Source of the DNA: Atrina japonica
Taxonomy: Eukaryota; Mollusca; Bivalvia; Pterioida; Pinnidae
Length of the DNA stretch: 64,000 nucleotides
Direction: 5' to 3'
Assembly: GCA_030159075.1 (NCBI GenBank)
Contig: BROG01000462.1
Span: 310,001 to 374,000 of the forward strand
Part shown: piece after piece, positions 30,980 through 42,790 of the stretch
Position numbering within the stretch: position 1 is the stretch's first letter
Layout of the letters: each line of letters begins with the position of its first letter
Position numbers and translations under genes: made by a program
Notes under the pieces: generated by a model
What the model was told of the DNA's origin: nothing
Seen by the model: the letters and a program-made list of their open reading frames with translations, nothing else
The model's database searches: none

Positions 30980-31032
<53 letters not shown>
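30976..31032. repeat. (GA)n microsatellite
   Basis: GA repeats with one GAAA interruption. The minus-strand open frame over it is an artefact. Confidence 0.9.
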
Positions 31033-31295
31033 TTAACAAGAGACTGAATATATATATATTACATAATCCTCTTCGCTCAAAAAAGATAAATGAAAATTTC
31101 GTTGTTGTTTGAATTGCGTTGTTTTCATTTATCAACGACATTTTAACCAAGATGAAATTTTATATGGATTATACCATGTAATAGTACAAGGTTCCTTTAC
31201 AATGAAATATTTCAATGAAATTTTATGTCAAAGAATTTGTTTTAATTTCACACAACAAAATTTAATCCTACGAATATTTCTGTTTTTACATTATT

Positions 31296-32060
31296 CGATA
31301 TATATATAACGAATATAGCGAACACATATTTAGCGAATTTACAGCTATAGCGAGGTGAAATTGATTTCCCCGGTGGATTCCGTAATACTCTATACCAACT
31401 TTCCGCGTCTATAGCAAAAACGCTTATAACGAATTTACTCTTGCAACGAAGTAATTCCTCTTCCCCTTGACTTGAAGTAGAATGCCAACAAACCTTTTTA
31501 TAACGAAGTTTTTTTCATAATTTTATCAAGATCCAATCGATCTCCCCTGTCATACAAGCTACAAGGCTACATCAAGTACAAAATTCCTGATAGTTTATTT
31601 TGCGTAAAGTTTGGTGATACAAAATAAGAAACAACTTAAATGTTATTTACATTTATTGTATCGTATGTTTACGAAATCTAACACATTATTGTAACATTTT
31701 TTCCGTTTTGTTCTCGTAAATCTCGTATCAGATAGTGCAGTCAAATAAGCCAATCATTTTCGATCGTGCGATTGGGGTTCAATTCCACATAGCGGCACTA
31801 TTTTTTGTTATAGATCTAGTACTATTCGTTTTCAACAACAAATATAAATAATTATATATAATGAATTCAATAAAACATTAATCTCTGAAATATCCTTCAT
31901 TATTCTTTACCATAACGCAAATGTTGGTTTACATTTTTAGTGGAGTTTTCTTTTGAAAAGTGATTAAGCTATTTAAAACGAATTCGCTATATGTAAGTTA
32001 CGAATTCTCCATAAACGTATAGCTTAGTAGCTTATATCGAAGTTTTATAGAACGTCTAGG
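31296..32060. repeat. ATAACGAA-type dispersed repeat remnants
   Basis: Motifs such as TATAGCGAA, TATAACGAATTTACTC, TTTATAACGAAG and GAATTCGCTATATG are scattered between 31,296 and 31,510 and again from 31,975 to 32,050 with inverted members. This looks like a decayed MITE family. Intervening sequence is unassigned. Confidence 0.4.
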
Positions 32061-33178
32061 GAAGATGATGTCAAATTTAAATTAAATTAGCAATTAATTA
32101 TATCAAAAACATATGTTACGTACAAATTTATGCCGTAAATATATCTTCTTGATAACTTATAAACAAAACTCCAGTAGATATTGTGATATTGATTCGCGAA
32201 CTATGTTGCATCATGCCTTCTAGGACTTAACGTCAGATACCGACAAGATAAGCCCCCACATGTTTAAACTCCAAACACATCAATTAATGACTCAACATTA
32301 TTTTCATATTTAGCCCTCAGTAGATCATATGTACTATAAACACGGGAACAGCAATTGATCGAGAAATCGGAAGAGCTATTAATTCCCGTGTCATAAGAGC
32401 ATTTTAGAATTGAAGCTGTATTTTCTGTTACTTCCTATTCTTTATTTGATTTTGAATGAAGTTTTAAGAGTTAATGCACAATTTTTTCAAAATTTCAATT
32501 CCAATAAAAAAAAATAACAAAAACAAAATTCAGAAAAAATAAAAAGAAGTAAATATAAGCATTGAAGTGCCTACAATTGGCATTCATGGGCTTATGCTTG
32601 TGCAACGCATCATGGGATTTACTTGTTTCCAGTACGCATCCGAAATTTCATGAATGCCGACTGACAGCGGTCCAATGCTTTTATCGCCGTCACACCAAAT
32701 GAGAACAATCATTTGGGTTTTAAGGATTTGTTTTAAAGATTTTGGGTGAAAATAACAATTATAACTGCCAGTCGTATTGAGAATGCTTTTTCATGGTAAT
32801 CCAGACGAGTATTCCTGATTTGATGTGTCGTCGTCGCAGTTGTCGGGAAACTGTCTTATTTCTTTCACATATATATATATATATATATTTATATATTAAA
32901 AGCTGCTGTAGCCGCCATCTCTATAGAAGGATTGCTTGTCTACAAAGGCCAGTTTTGAAAAGTACCATGAGTGCATACTTCTACTGATTTAAACTTATGT
33001 ATGAGGGTCACCTGCACATAAAGGCCAATATCTTTTGGTCCTATGTGTGACCCCTAGATATAGGTTATACTGGCAATATTCCTGGTCCCGTGGTTGGCTT
33101 CTATATATACTATATATAGTGCTAGGTGGTATGACATTATGTGTGTCATGATACACTGCATGACTGTCTAACTCTACA
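32060..33178. other. Spacer, no supported gene
   Basis: A-rich near 32,500, a short (TA)n at about 32,869-32,897, and AGGGTCACCTGCACATAAAG near 33,004, which resembles mobile-element ends elsewhere in the window (44.07 kb). No gene seen. Confidence 0.35.
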
Positions 33179-33975
33179 CACTGATTTCAGTACACGCTGA
33201 CCAAAATGTATGTCTGTCTTGACATACGTGTATGTTACCCAGCGATTGTGTTCCCCTTCAGTATAACCTTTATCTAGACACTGATTTCAGTACACGCTGA
33301 CCAAAATGTATGTCTGTCTTGACATACGTTTATGTTACCCAGCGATTGTGTCCGCCTTCAGTATAACCTTTATCTAGACACTGATTTCAGTACACGCTGA
33401 CCAAAATGTATGTCTGTCTTGACATACGTGTATGTTACCCAGCGATTGTGTTCCCCTTCAGTATAACCTTTATCTAGACACTGATTTCAGTACACGCTGA
33501 CCAAAATGTATCTCTGTCTTGACATACGTGTATGTTACCCAGCGATTGTGTCCGCCTTCAGTATAACCTTTATCTAGACACTGATTTCAGTACACGCTGA
33601 CCAAAATGTATGTCTGTCTTGACATACGTGTATGTTACCCAGCGATTGTGTCCGCCTTCAGTATAACCTTTATCTAGACACTGATTTCAGTACACGCTGA
33701 CCAAAATGTATGTCTGTCTTGACATACGTTTATGTTACCCAGCAATTGTGTCCGCCTTCAGTATAACCTTTATCTAGACACTGATTTCAGTACACGCTGA
33801 CCAAAATGTATGTCTGTCTTGACATACGTTTATGTTACCCAGCAATTGTGTCCGCCTTCAGTATAACCTTTATATAGACACTGATTTCAGTACACGCTGA
33901 CCAAAATGTATGTCTGTCTTGACATATGTGTATGTTACCCAGCAATTGTGTTCCCCTTCAGTATAACCTTTATCT
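33179..33975. repeat. 100-bp tandem satellite, eight copies
   Basis: CTGATTTCAGTACACGCTGA recurs exactly every 100 bp at 33,181, 33,281 and so on to 33,881. Each unit contains GTATGTC-TGTCTT-GACATAC, a perfect 7-bp stem with a 6-base loop. Copies differ at a few sites (TTCCCC or TCCGCC; GCGATTG or GCAATTG). There are no spacers, so it is not a CRISPR array. No open frame of note. Confidence 0.97.
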
Positions 33976-34255
33976 TTGATGATACTCGATATTGAATTCA
34001 GTGATTTTTTATTTTATACATTTCTTGCAATAGGATTATTATCTTATCTGCCTTTGATGTATTTTTGTTCATTTGTTAATGGTTTTTATTCCAGATTTTC
34101 TGTATCATCACAACTAACATCAATTTAACAAGGTGTCCCCGAACTTGTACGAACAATTCCTGGAACAGTCATTGGTATTTATGAGATGGTGAACAATTTT
34201 ATAATCTTCATAAAGTGTTTGTGTCAAAAGATGGTAAATATAAGAAATAAAAAAT

Positions 34256-34491
34256 ATCGGATACCAAAGTATAAATCTTCAGAACATCCAGGATACTACT
34301 GATGAATATTTGAGAATCACGGATCTTTGAAAATACAGAAGTGGGAACAGATGTCACGGAGGAGTAAGAATCCCATGTTGACCGGTCTCACCCAGAGTGT
34401 GTAGTACACAACCAAATTATAATGTAAAAGTGAGAAATAAATCTTCGTCACAACCGGGACAGTTAAAACGTGTAATAAACTTAGTGAAGCA
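34256..34491 (-). mobile_element. PLE tail with the tip of the coding end
   Basis: GGATACCAAAGTATAAATC, GGAGGAGTAAGAATCCCATG, TTGACCGGTCTCACCC and AATCTTCGTCACAACCGG follow the tail in minus orientation. AACTTAGTGAAGCA at about 34,479-34,492 matches the reverse complement of the RT stop-codon region, so the 5' truncation point lies just inside the coding end. Confidence 0.75.
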
Positions 34492-34589
34492 TATGTATTG
34501 TACATAAGGTCATTATACCCATCGTACAGTTTACAGAGGCTACCCATGAAATGTTCATGAAAAGGATAATTTGCCCTGATATATAGGAC

Positions 34590-34912
34590 GATTTGCACTG
34601 ATATAATGGATCCTTTGTTCTAATATATAGGATCATTTCCTCTGATACATAGGATCATTTGCCCTGATATTTAGAATCATTTGCCCTGATATACAGGACC
34701 ATTTGCGCTCATATATAGGATCTTTTTGCTCTTATGTTTAGAATCAATTGCTCTGATGATTAGGATTATTTGCCCCAATATATATGCTCATTTACGCGGA
34801 TATGCAGGATCATATATCTATATAGGATCATTTGCCCTGATCTATAGGATTATTTGCTCTGATAAATAGGATCTTTGTGCTCTTATATATAGGAACATTT
34901 GATCATTTGCGA
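34590..34912. repeat. About 27-bp degenerate minisatellite
   Basis: Variants of ATATATAGGATCATTTGCCC plus TG repeat roughly a dozen times with substitutions and small length changes. It follows the PLE tail closely. Confidence 0.85.
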
Positions 34913-35225
34913 TATATACGCAGGCGATAGCGGAAAGTTACAACTAAGATTTCGAAAAAAGAAATGCTTTGTCTATTTGATCGAGCATTTTGTTTCTATT
35001 TTACTGACAGTAAAGAAAACGTCTGTTAAAATATAGAAAAGGAGACAATTTGTCGAGGGAAAGAATTACTTGTTTCGATAGAAATATTTTTCTTTTATTC
35101 AAGTTTAATTATTTACAGGGGCGTGAACAATATTATATTATTTCAATTTTTTAATTCATTAAACGTAAACTATGTTGTTTATTCTACGAAACGTAGAATC
35201 TGTTTCTTTTTTGCAATATAAACAA
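34913..35225. other. Spacer, nothing recognised
   Basis: AT-rich sequence without repeat or gene signal. Confidence 0.4.
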
Positions 35226-35374
35226 TCTCAGATACCTAAGTATAAATCAATAGAATGTAAAGGACATAGGTACAAATCAGGTAAAAATAGACAAACACGG
35301 ACATCTGGAAACCAAGAGGTGGGATCAGAGGTCATGCAGGCGTAAGCATCCCCTGTCGACCGGTCACACCCGCC
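35226..35374 (-). mobile_element. PLE tail, solo
   Basis: CTCAGATACCTAAGTATAAA, GACAAACACGGACATCTGGA, GGCGTAAGCATCCCCTGTCG and ACCGGTCACACCCGCC, then an abrupt end. Minus orientation, truncated relative to the 219-bp tail. Confidence 0.8.
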
Positions 35375-36055
35375 TGATTTGATTTCAATTGATTATACAC
35401 AAACACGTCATAAGTTTATGAACAAACGTCCTTCACCATCACTTTCTATGTAAAATAATTTAAATTGGAAGAGCTTAGAACCCCCAGATAAACAATCAGT
35501 ACTAATTTGTTTCCAGTAACTTCATTTCTAAGTCTATTTTCTTAAAATGTTCAACAATTATATTTATATATATACAGACTAACATAACATTTTATTTTAA
35601 CCTTGTAATTAACTAGAAAATACATGCATTTATTCTTGCTTGGTGAGTTTTGCAGCGTCGTTTTCTTATTTGCTCTGACTAATTCACTCCAAAAATAACT
35701 TGATGTAAAGAATGATGTGTTTATCTTAAACTTTTAGTGTCGAAGAATAATTTATGACTGTTCAGAGGAAACTAGATGGATTTAGCTGTGAGAGATTTAG
35801 ATTAAAAAGAAATTAGTAAAACATATCAAAGACAATAGTTTAGAAAGAAAGGTACTTTTACATACATAGTAATGGGTAAATGATGTTTGTTCATAAACTT
35901 ATGGCACTGTACTGTAGTTACTTTATACCCGGAAATGTGTGGCGTCGATATCTATACCCGGAAATGTTTGGCGTCGATATCTATTTCATCATAGTATCTT
36001 ACGGTGCCTATCATCAGTTGTCTATTGAAGTAGTTTTCACGTCAAATAATATAAA
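35375..36055. other. Spacer with a short duplication
   Basis: TACCCGGAAATGTGTGGCGT and TACCCGGAAATGTTTGGCGT, each followed by CGATATCTAT, form a 28-bp direct duplication at about 35,927-35,982. No gene seen. Confidence 0.6.
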
Positions 36056-36241
36056 AATATCAGATACCAAAGTATTAATCGGGATAAGCAGGACATATAT
36101 ACAAATCCGGTAATAACTGGACAAACACGGATCACTGAAAATCAAGAGGTGAGTAAGCATTTCCTGTTGAGCGGTCACACTGGAATAAGTGAGGGACGAA
36201 TCCTCGTCTCATTTGGTACATACGTCTCAACAACTGCTCTG
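36056..36241 (-). mobile_element. PLE tail next to TA/GT microsatellite
   Basis: TCAGATACCAAAGTATTAAT, CAAATCCGGTAATAACTGGA, GTGAGTAAGCATTTCCTGTT and ACGTCTCAACAACTG cover the tail in minus orientation with a small internal deletion. It abuts a TATG/TA/GT tract. Confidence 0.8.
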
Positions 36242-36242
36242 T

Positions 36243-36251
36243 GTATGTATG

Positions 36252-36296
<45 letters not shown>

Positions 36297-36312
36297 TGTG
36301 TGTGTGTGTGTT
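36243..36312. repeat. (TATG)/(TA)/(GT)n microsatellite
   Basis: A short TATG, then TA, then GT tract. Confidence 0.93.
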
Positions 36313-37060
36313 AAAATCGTTATTGCTGCTGGGAATGTGTTAGTGTTGATTTGACGATACGGAAGATAAGTCGTCTGTCCCATATATAGGTATTTATGTC
36401 GAGAATCTTACAGGCTTGTTTCCATGGTATTCAAGGCCATTGATGGTATATTCATACTGCTGTGTAATCTCTGATGTAACAAAAATTCTTTAAACTACAT
36501 TGTATCACCTCTAGTCAGCAAAGGTTCGAGCTCCGCAAAAACTGACAATAATCATGTTACTTGCGGAAGGTCTGTGGTCTTTTCCGGTATTTTCAAAGAC
36601 ACTGGTTTGTCCAATTTGCAATATACAGTTTTATCATTAACACTTTTTGATATTTTGTAGAAATCGCTTTTTATTACGAATAATTATTCTTCGACATGTG
36701 TTCTTCATCAGTTTAATGTAGATATAAAACGTTGACCGTTCAGGACGTGTGTTATATCCGGGTAATGACATGCTAGGACACATACAACACAGAACATTGC
36801 CAAGACAAAAAGCCAAGCAAGTTCAGTTACACAATGAGTATTGGCTGTCACTTACTGAAGACAGAACCTTATGTATGTATGACTTTCATATACTCATTGG
36901 TTTTGTGATCTATAAACTTCATGACTACTTGCATTGTTCTGGGGATACAGTGACTGACTGGCAAACTGATGGTCCCTCTTTCGATTTCATATGTCGCATC
37001 ATTATTAATACGGTGGCTGTTGTTTTTCGCAAATCGCTAGGTATAAGAAATGAAAACAAT
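36313..37060. other. Spacer; possible SINE piece
   Basis: TTACTTGCGGAAGGTCTGTGGTC, read in part at about 36,558-36,580, resembles the SINE at 57.7 kb. The 156-codon frame at 36,749-37,219 ends in the GA repeat and has no domain features. Confidence 0.35.

Positions 37061-37061
<1 letters not shown>

Positions 37062-37152
<91 letters not shown>
37062..37152. repeat. (GA)n microsatellite
   Basis: About 90 bp of uninterrupted GA repeats. Confidence 0.97.
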
Positions 37153-37154
<2 letters not shown>

Positions 37155-37402
37155 AATATCCTGCAAGACCTATCAGTTATATCAGTACTAGAAAACCAAT
37201 AAATGATAAAACAAAATAGAGATTAATTGGTTGATAGGGGATATTGCATTGAATTCGAATAAGAAATTACTTTGTTGGAGTTTTTTTTCAATAAATATGG
37301 TTTAATATAAAACAAAATGCATCAATTTTGGCACGTGACTGTAGTCCAATTAAAATAGCCCCATTGACCCTATCATGAACTTGACGAGTTTTAAGTGCAA
37401 GA

Positions 37403-38380
37403 AACATACCGACAATGGTCTGATACCTGTCATCAGTGTAAGAGATATAACATACCGACAATGGATTGATACCTGTAACCAGTGTAAGAGATATAACATA
37501 CCGACAATGGATTGATACCTGTAACCAGTGTAAGAGATATAACATACCGACAATGGATTGATACCTGTAACCAGTGTAAGAGATATAACATACCGACAAT
37601 GGATTGATACCTGTAACCAGTGTAAGAGATATAACATACCGACAATGGATTGATACCTGTAACCAGTGTAAGAGATATAACATACCGACAATGGATTGAT
37701 ACCTGAACCAGTGTAAGAGATATAACATACCGACAATGGATTGATACCTGTAACCAGTGTAAGAGATATAACATACCGACAATGGATTGATACCTGTAAC
37801 CAGTGCAAGAGATATAACATACCGACAATGGATTGATACCTGTAACCAGTGCAAGAGATATAACATACCGACAATGGATTGATACCTGTAACCAGTGTAA
37901 GAGATATAACATACCGACAATGGATTGATACCTGTAACCAGTGTAAGAGATATAACATACCGACAATGGATTGATACCTGTAACCAGTGTAAGAGATATA
38001 ACATACCGACAATGGATTGATACCTGTAACCAGTGTAAGAGATATAACATACCGACAATGGATTGATACCTGTAACCAGTGTAAGAGATATAACATACCG
38101 ACAATGGATTGATACCTGTAACCAGTGTAAGAGATATAACATACCGACAATGGATTGATACCTGTAACCAGTGTAAGAGATATAACATACCGACAATGGA
38201 TTGATACCTGTAACCAGTGCAAGAGATATAACATACCGACAATGGATTGATACCTGTAACCAGTGTAAGAGATATAACATACCGACAATGGATTGATACC
38301 TGTAACCAGTGTAAGAGATATAACATACCGACAATGGATTGATACCTGTAACCAGTGCAAGAGATATAACATACCGACAA
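37403..38380. repeat. 46-bp tandem satellite, about 21 copies
   Basis: The unit CCGACAATGGATTGATACCT plus GTAACCAGTGTAAGAGATATAACATA (in two pieces) repeats with a step of 46 bp, for example CCGACAATGG at 37,455 and 37,501. Copies are almost identical: a few have GTGCAAG for GTGTAAG, and one lacks a T at about 37,704. Since 46 is 1 modulo 3 and the minus strand has no stop in any phase, all three minus frames stay open for 315-382 codons. This is a property of the repeat, not a gene. Confidence 0.97.
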
Positions 38381-38595
38381 TGACAGAAATTATACTTGTT
38401 ACCATTCAACGCGGAATATTTACATACCGATTGCAATTTCCGTCATTGCAAGTATATAGAGCGATATATTACATACGTCAGTATTTTCAGTCACGTGATT
38501 CGAGAGTTCATCACTTTACTTTGTGCTGCACAGAATTTTTTCTATGATCCATTGCATATATATTCCATGCTATTTCAAAAAAATGAAAAACAATC

Positions 38596-38599
<4 letters not shown>

Positions 38600-38686
<87 letters not shown>
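38600..38686. repeat. (TA)n microsatellite
   Basis: About 86 bp of TA repeats. Confidence 0.97.
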
Positions 38687-38687
<1 letters not shown>

Positions 38688-38689
38688 AT

Positions 38690-40384
38690 TTTCCGTGAAA
38701 TTGTAGTCAGCTGGTTACGAAATTCATTCTATATAATTGACTTTGCGGTGGGAGTTTTTCATATGACGTAACAGCTAAGCTACTGCGTGTTCTCTTTTCT
38801 GCCCGGAAATACTAAATAAAATTAAGGTTTATTTTCTTATTTTCATATCATTTTAAAAGAAATGTTGAATACATATTGTCAAATGACTTGCTGAGTGATT
38901 CGTACGTAACTTACGTAAATATTTCACACGGCATGATTTCATAGGATGCGAGTGACGAATTGTTTCTGACAGGAATATCCAGTGAATGCAAACAAATTGA
39001 CCTGTTTATCAGACAAGTTACAATTGTTACTTCGAAGCAAGCTTTGATTTCTATGGTCTGTGGTTTTGGTCATAACATGACCTAGATAATCGCGATGTGG
39101 GCCGTAGGCTGTACAGTGTGCTACATTTGTAGTCTCGTGTTCGATTTCTTTCTGTGATTTTTGTTTATTTTGTGGTGGGCCTAATGTATGACCTTTAAAG
39201 CCACATTCCGGGGAGTAATATTCATAAATAAACTTTTCTGTACTCTCTTAATGCGTATTCGTATGAACTGTCGCCGTATTTCCAAAGTCCCATTCCAACT
39301 AATTAGTAAACACACTGATCTATTTATAAACGGCAAGGTGTTGCCGGTCGCGTGGTGACGCTCTACTGAGTATGTTCGTTTTACTATCGAGGACAATCCA
39401 GACAAGTGGAACACCAATCAAATGCTCTGGAACACGCTCCTGGGCAAGCAATTTAGCCATAAACTTACGTGAATTATGTAAATTTTATCGACATCTTTGA
39501 AATAACTACTTCCTGCCTTGGTACATCCGATTGTAAAATGTTCTGAGACTGTGCCGGATCAGTACTCTTTGCACACCCTTTGTATGACTCGATCACCAGG
39601 GTAAATTTAAGAAATAATAACTCCATTAATACATCGAATTATTTTTTTTTTTCATTTTTGTCGGTTAGGAGTGGTTTTCTAATGAAAATGTCAAAAATTA
39701 CAAAAACGTCCCCGAAATGTGAAAGGCCTACTGAGACAAAGCAAAAAATCGTGGCAACTTCACAATGACATTTTGGTTGGGAGATTCTAATAACATAAAC
39801 CAATTCAGAATTTCAAAATCCGGAGCGTAACACAACACAATTTTATGGTTATCAAAAGTTCGCCCGGCCCGCTAAAATTTATGTTCAGGTCCACCTAGTA
39901 ATGACTAAAAACAATTTTCAAAAACAAAATGATCATACACGCGACTACTGTTCATTTTCATTTCTTATTTTTGATTCAGAAAAAGATGGGGATTTAAAAT
40001 CTAACATTGATTAATAATTCAATTAGTTACTATAGCAGAGAGGTACTTTTAATGGTACTTTTAAAATGCAATGTTAAACTATCCAATTAATCTTTTATCT
40101 TAGATTAATTTGAAATAAAAATAGATGTCTAGAATCTTTAAAAAATGAAAATCAGAAAGAATATAATGATGAAAATGAAATCAAAATTATTTTGTGCACG
40201 TATTTACTACCTGAGAACAAGTTAATTGGAATAATCTACAAAATTATGAGGCGTCTTGTAAATCAGCTAAGTGAGCTTATCAGCCGAAACCTTTCATAAG
40301 AATTAGGATTGGCTTACAAACAATTATATCGTAATACCCAAATTGCTACCTTGGGACAAAACGCCCACTCTATTCACAGAGTCA
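38690..40384. other. Spacer, no supported gene
   Basis: Frames at 39,181-39,417 and 39,580-39,768 show no domain features. No repeat structure seen. Confidence 0.4.
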
Positions 40385-41045
40385 GATATTTCTCTCTTTT
40401 ACGAGGAAAGATTTCCTTGTCAACCCCTAGGGTTCACGTGATATGAAGTCACAATACAATTTTGTGACGTATATCATCTGTGGCTTCTGTGTAGACCTAC
40501 AAAGAATGCAGTGCATAAATGTCATACTTTATATGTGGGCATTAACATGCTCCTGAAGCCTGCGAGAGAAATTATCAAACAATGGTGTGTTGAATGAAAA
40601 CAGAAATATCCACCCTCGTTGTAAGAATATGTAATTCCAATCTTCGGAAAACCCTCGGATTGGAAAACCAGATGATTACTACTCGTTGGAGATCTTCTTT
40701 TCCACTGAATGCTTCCAAATAAGTTTCTATTATTCCACAATTGTTCACAGATTTTTCCTTCTTTTTTACGGGGAATGATTTCCTTGTCATACCCTAGGGT
40801 AAAGACAAACTACTAACATTGATATGACGTTTAACTTCTGTGGCTTCTAGAATGTAGTACATATTTAGAGAAAAATAATCAACCCCTACCTTGAGTGTAT
40901 GACAAAGGAATCTCAATCCTCGGAATAGGATTCTTGAATAGCAAACCCTCGCCAAGAGTTTGTCATTCAAGAACCTTACCCTCAGATTGAGATTCATATG
41001 TCATATCCTCATGGTAGGACTGATTCTTTTAATCAAACCCTCACA
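40385..41045. repeat. Dispersed repeat (ACGGGGAATGA family), two copies
   Basis: TTTACGAGGAAAGATTTCCTTGTCAACCCC near 40,398, in pieces, is a short copy. TTTACGGGGAATGATTTCC at about 40,766 begins a longer one, which continues with GGAATCTCAATCCTCGGAAT, AGAACCTTACCCTCAGATTG and CATGGTAGGACTGATTC. Between them lies an inverted-looking part with AACCCTCGGATTGGAAAACC near 40,651. It matches 23,828-23,965. Confidence 0.6.
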
Positions 41046-41955
41046 TATTCAAATATGATGTTGATAGTTGGTGAAATCTGATATCGTGTAAGTGGGATTT
41101 TTGGCGTGACGCAATGTTTTGTCATTAAAAAATGTTATGTAATTTTAGCGACAAGAAAGTCTAGCGATTTTATTAATCCAAACAAAAATTTAAACAACTA
41201 TAACATTTATTTGTATCAGACTCTACATGATTATTTCTTACACTTGTAAAAACAGTAAATCGTAACGAGATCTATGTATACAGTCAGATGAATGCCGTAG
41301 CCACTGACATCGAACAGAATACAAATTCTTGTACTGCTATCCACGCAAGTACTAGATATATTCTGTCGCAAGACAGTGAACTTTCAGTAACTATCAATAA
41401 TAATTAGGTTGTATATCCGACAATAATTACTGGAACCTTTTTTGAATATTTTGAGAATGCGGGTTCAGGGAAATCTCGGGTACTCTGTGTCACACATTCG
41501 GCCCATAACACACTCGATAATTGTTAAAATCGGCCTTCATTTTATGTGTCGTATCAGAGATATGTCTGTGGTTGTATATTTACTTTTAAAATACAACACG
41601 GCATTGTTATTGGAAATAATTGTAGTGATATATATGATATATTGCCAAGAAAGATTTCTCCGAGACCGCTTGGGATGAGTTTGTAATGACCCGAGATATC
41701 CAGTGGCGGTACATGCGCGGTAAAGGTTCACTTGCATATAGGCCGATTACCGGTATATCATTTACAATACTTCTCGGGAAACAAGAATTATTCAAACGTC
41801 ATATTTAATCGTTTTTCTATAACATGAAGTCTTCTCCGTACATCATTTTACGATCGTAAATTGGATTTTTTTCAAAACGAACGTTTACAAGCAAGAATTT
41901 AATATGCAACTGAAAATTAAGATTTGGTAATTTCATACTACTTAAAGCAGCACTA
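41046..41955. other. Spacer, no supported gene
   Basis: No domain or repeat recognised. Confidence 0.4.
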
Positions 41956-42205
41956 GCTTCGGCTAGGGTGTGGGTTTTTTTTTTAAGTGATAATATATCC
42001 TTATGGCTTTTCCTGTCCTTTGGGTTATGCATTAAAACCCGATGTCCCGTGTCACAGTAGGTAGGTATCGGCACGTTAAATAACCCTCACTGCTCAATGG
42101 CCGTAAGTGTTGAGCATAGGCCAACATTTAAAGCCTTTCACTGGCATTTGGTGACGTCTCCATTTGAGTGAAAGATTCTCGAGTCCGACTTTAAACAACA
42201 ATACA
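41956..42205 (+). mobile_element. SINE, second copy of the core family
   Basis: CCCGTGTCACAGTAGGTAGG, GGCACGTTAAATAACCCTCA, GAGCATAGGCCAACATTTAA, CACTGGCATTTGGTGACGTC and the tail AAACAACAATACAACAACAAC parallel the minus-strand element at 21,258-21,528. The tRNA-like head is degraded here. Confidence 0.7.
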
Positions 42206-42580
42206 ACAACAACTGAGGTGCCGAAGTCACTACTGGCACTGCCCGTGCAGCTCAATTCGAAAATACCTAACTGAAATTTTAAACTTTCAATGGACCAAAT
42301 AATAGATAATTTACTGGAGTTGTTGAATAACTTTTTGAAATAATCTCTACATAATACAAATTTCATGGAGATGGGCGTTTTCAATGTTAAAAATGTCTCC
42401 CGCCGGACCGGGTTTTGTCCTGTGCTTGCTATGACGTCATTAGTCAGCGATTTCAAATATCCCCAGGCATATGAAATGTACACGGGAAGTACTCTCGGCC
42501 AAATAAAATGAAAATTACCGATGAAGTAATTATATATAAACATATTCATTCACAATTTTTAAGTATTATCGAATTGAACT
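42206..42580. other. Spacer, nothing recognised
   Basis: A minus-strand frame at 42,094-42,549 overlaps the SINE and has no domain features. Confidence 0.4.
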
Positions 42581-42790
42581 ATTATTAGTAACACCAAAGT
42601 TATAGATTTACTAAAAAGGGCAGCACACATGTTCAGTACTACCGTCTCTGTCAATAAAACAGATTAGATCGAATTAAATGATAGATATATATTTCAGAAA
42701 GAAAAAAGTGGTATCATAAAGGGCGAAATAATAAACCTAAATGTATTGCCAAATCTATCTAAAAATACATACTCTTAATCAAAGACATGA
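42580..42790. repeat. Composite dispersed repeat, one unit
   Basis: AGTAACACCAAAGTTATAGA, CCGTCTCTGTCAATAAAACA, AAAAAAGTGGTATCATAAAG and TGTATTGCCAAATCTATC follow the order of the roughly 200-bp unit at 15.7 and 22.2 kb. A further piece (CGACAATCTTAGCTTTTAGC) lies at 43,429. Confidence 0.6.

Noticed and set aside
31740..31800. tRNA-like B box GGGTTCAATTCC
   Set aside because: An isolated B-box match without a matching A box or SINE body.
33179..33975. CRISPR-like array
   Set aside because: Units are contiguous with no unique spacers, and the genome is eukaryotic.
36749..37061. Novel gene at 36.75 kb
   Set aside because: Openness depends partly on the GA repeat; no recognisable domain and no plausible exon boundaries.
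37288..38436. Minus-strand frames of 315-382 codons as a repetitive protein gene
   Set aside because: They are created by the 46-bp satellite, are open in all three phases, and have no signal, domain or splice support.
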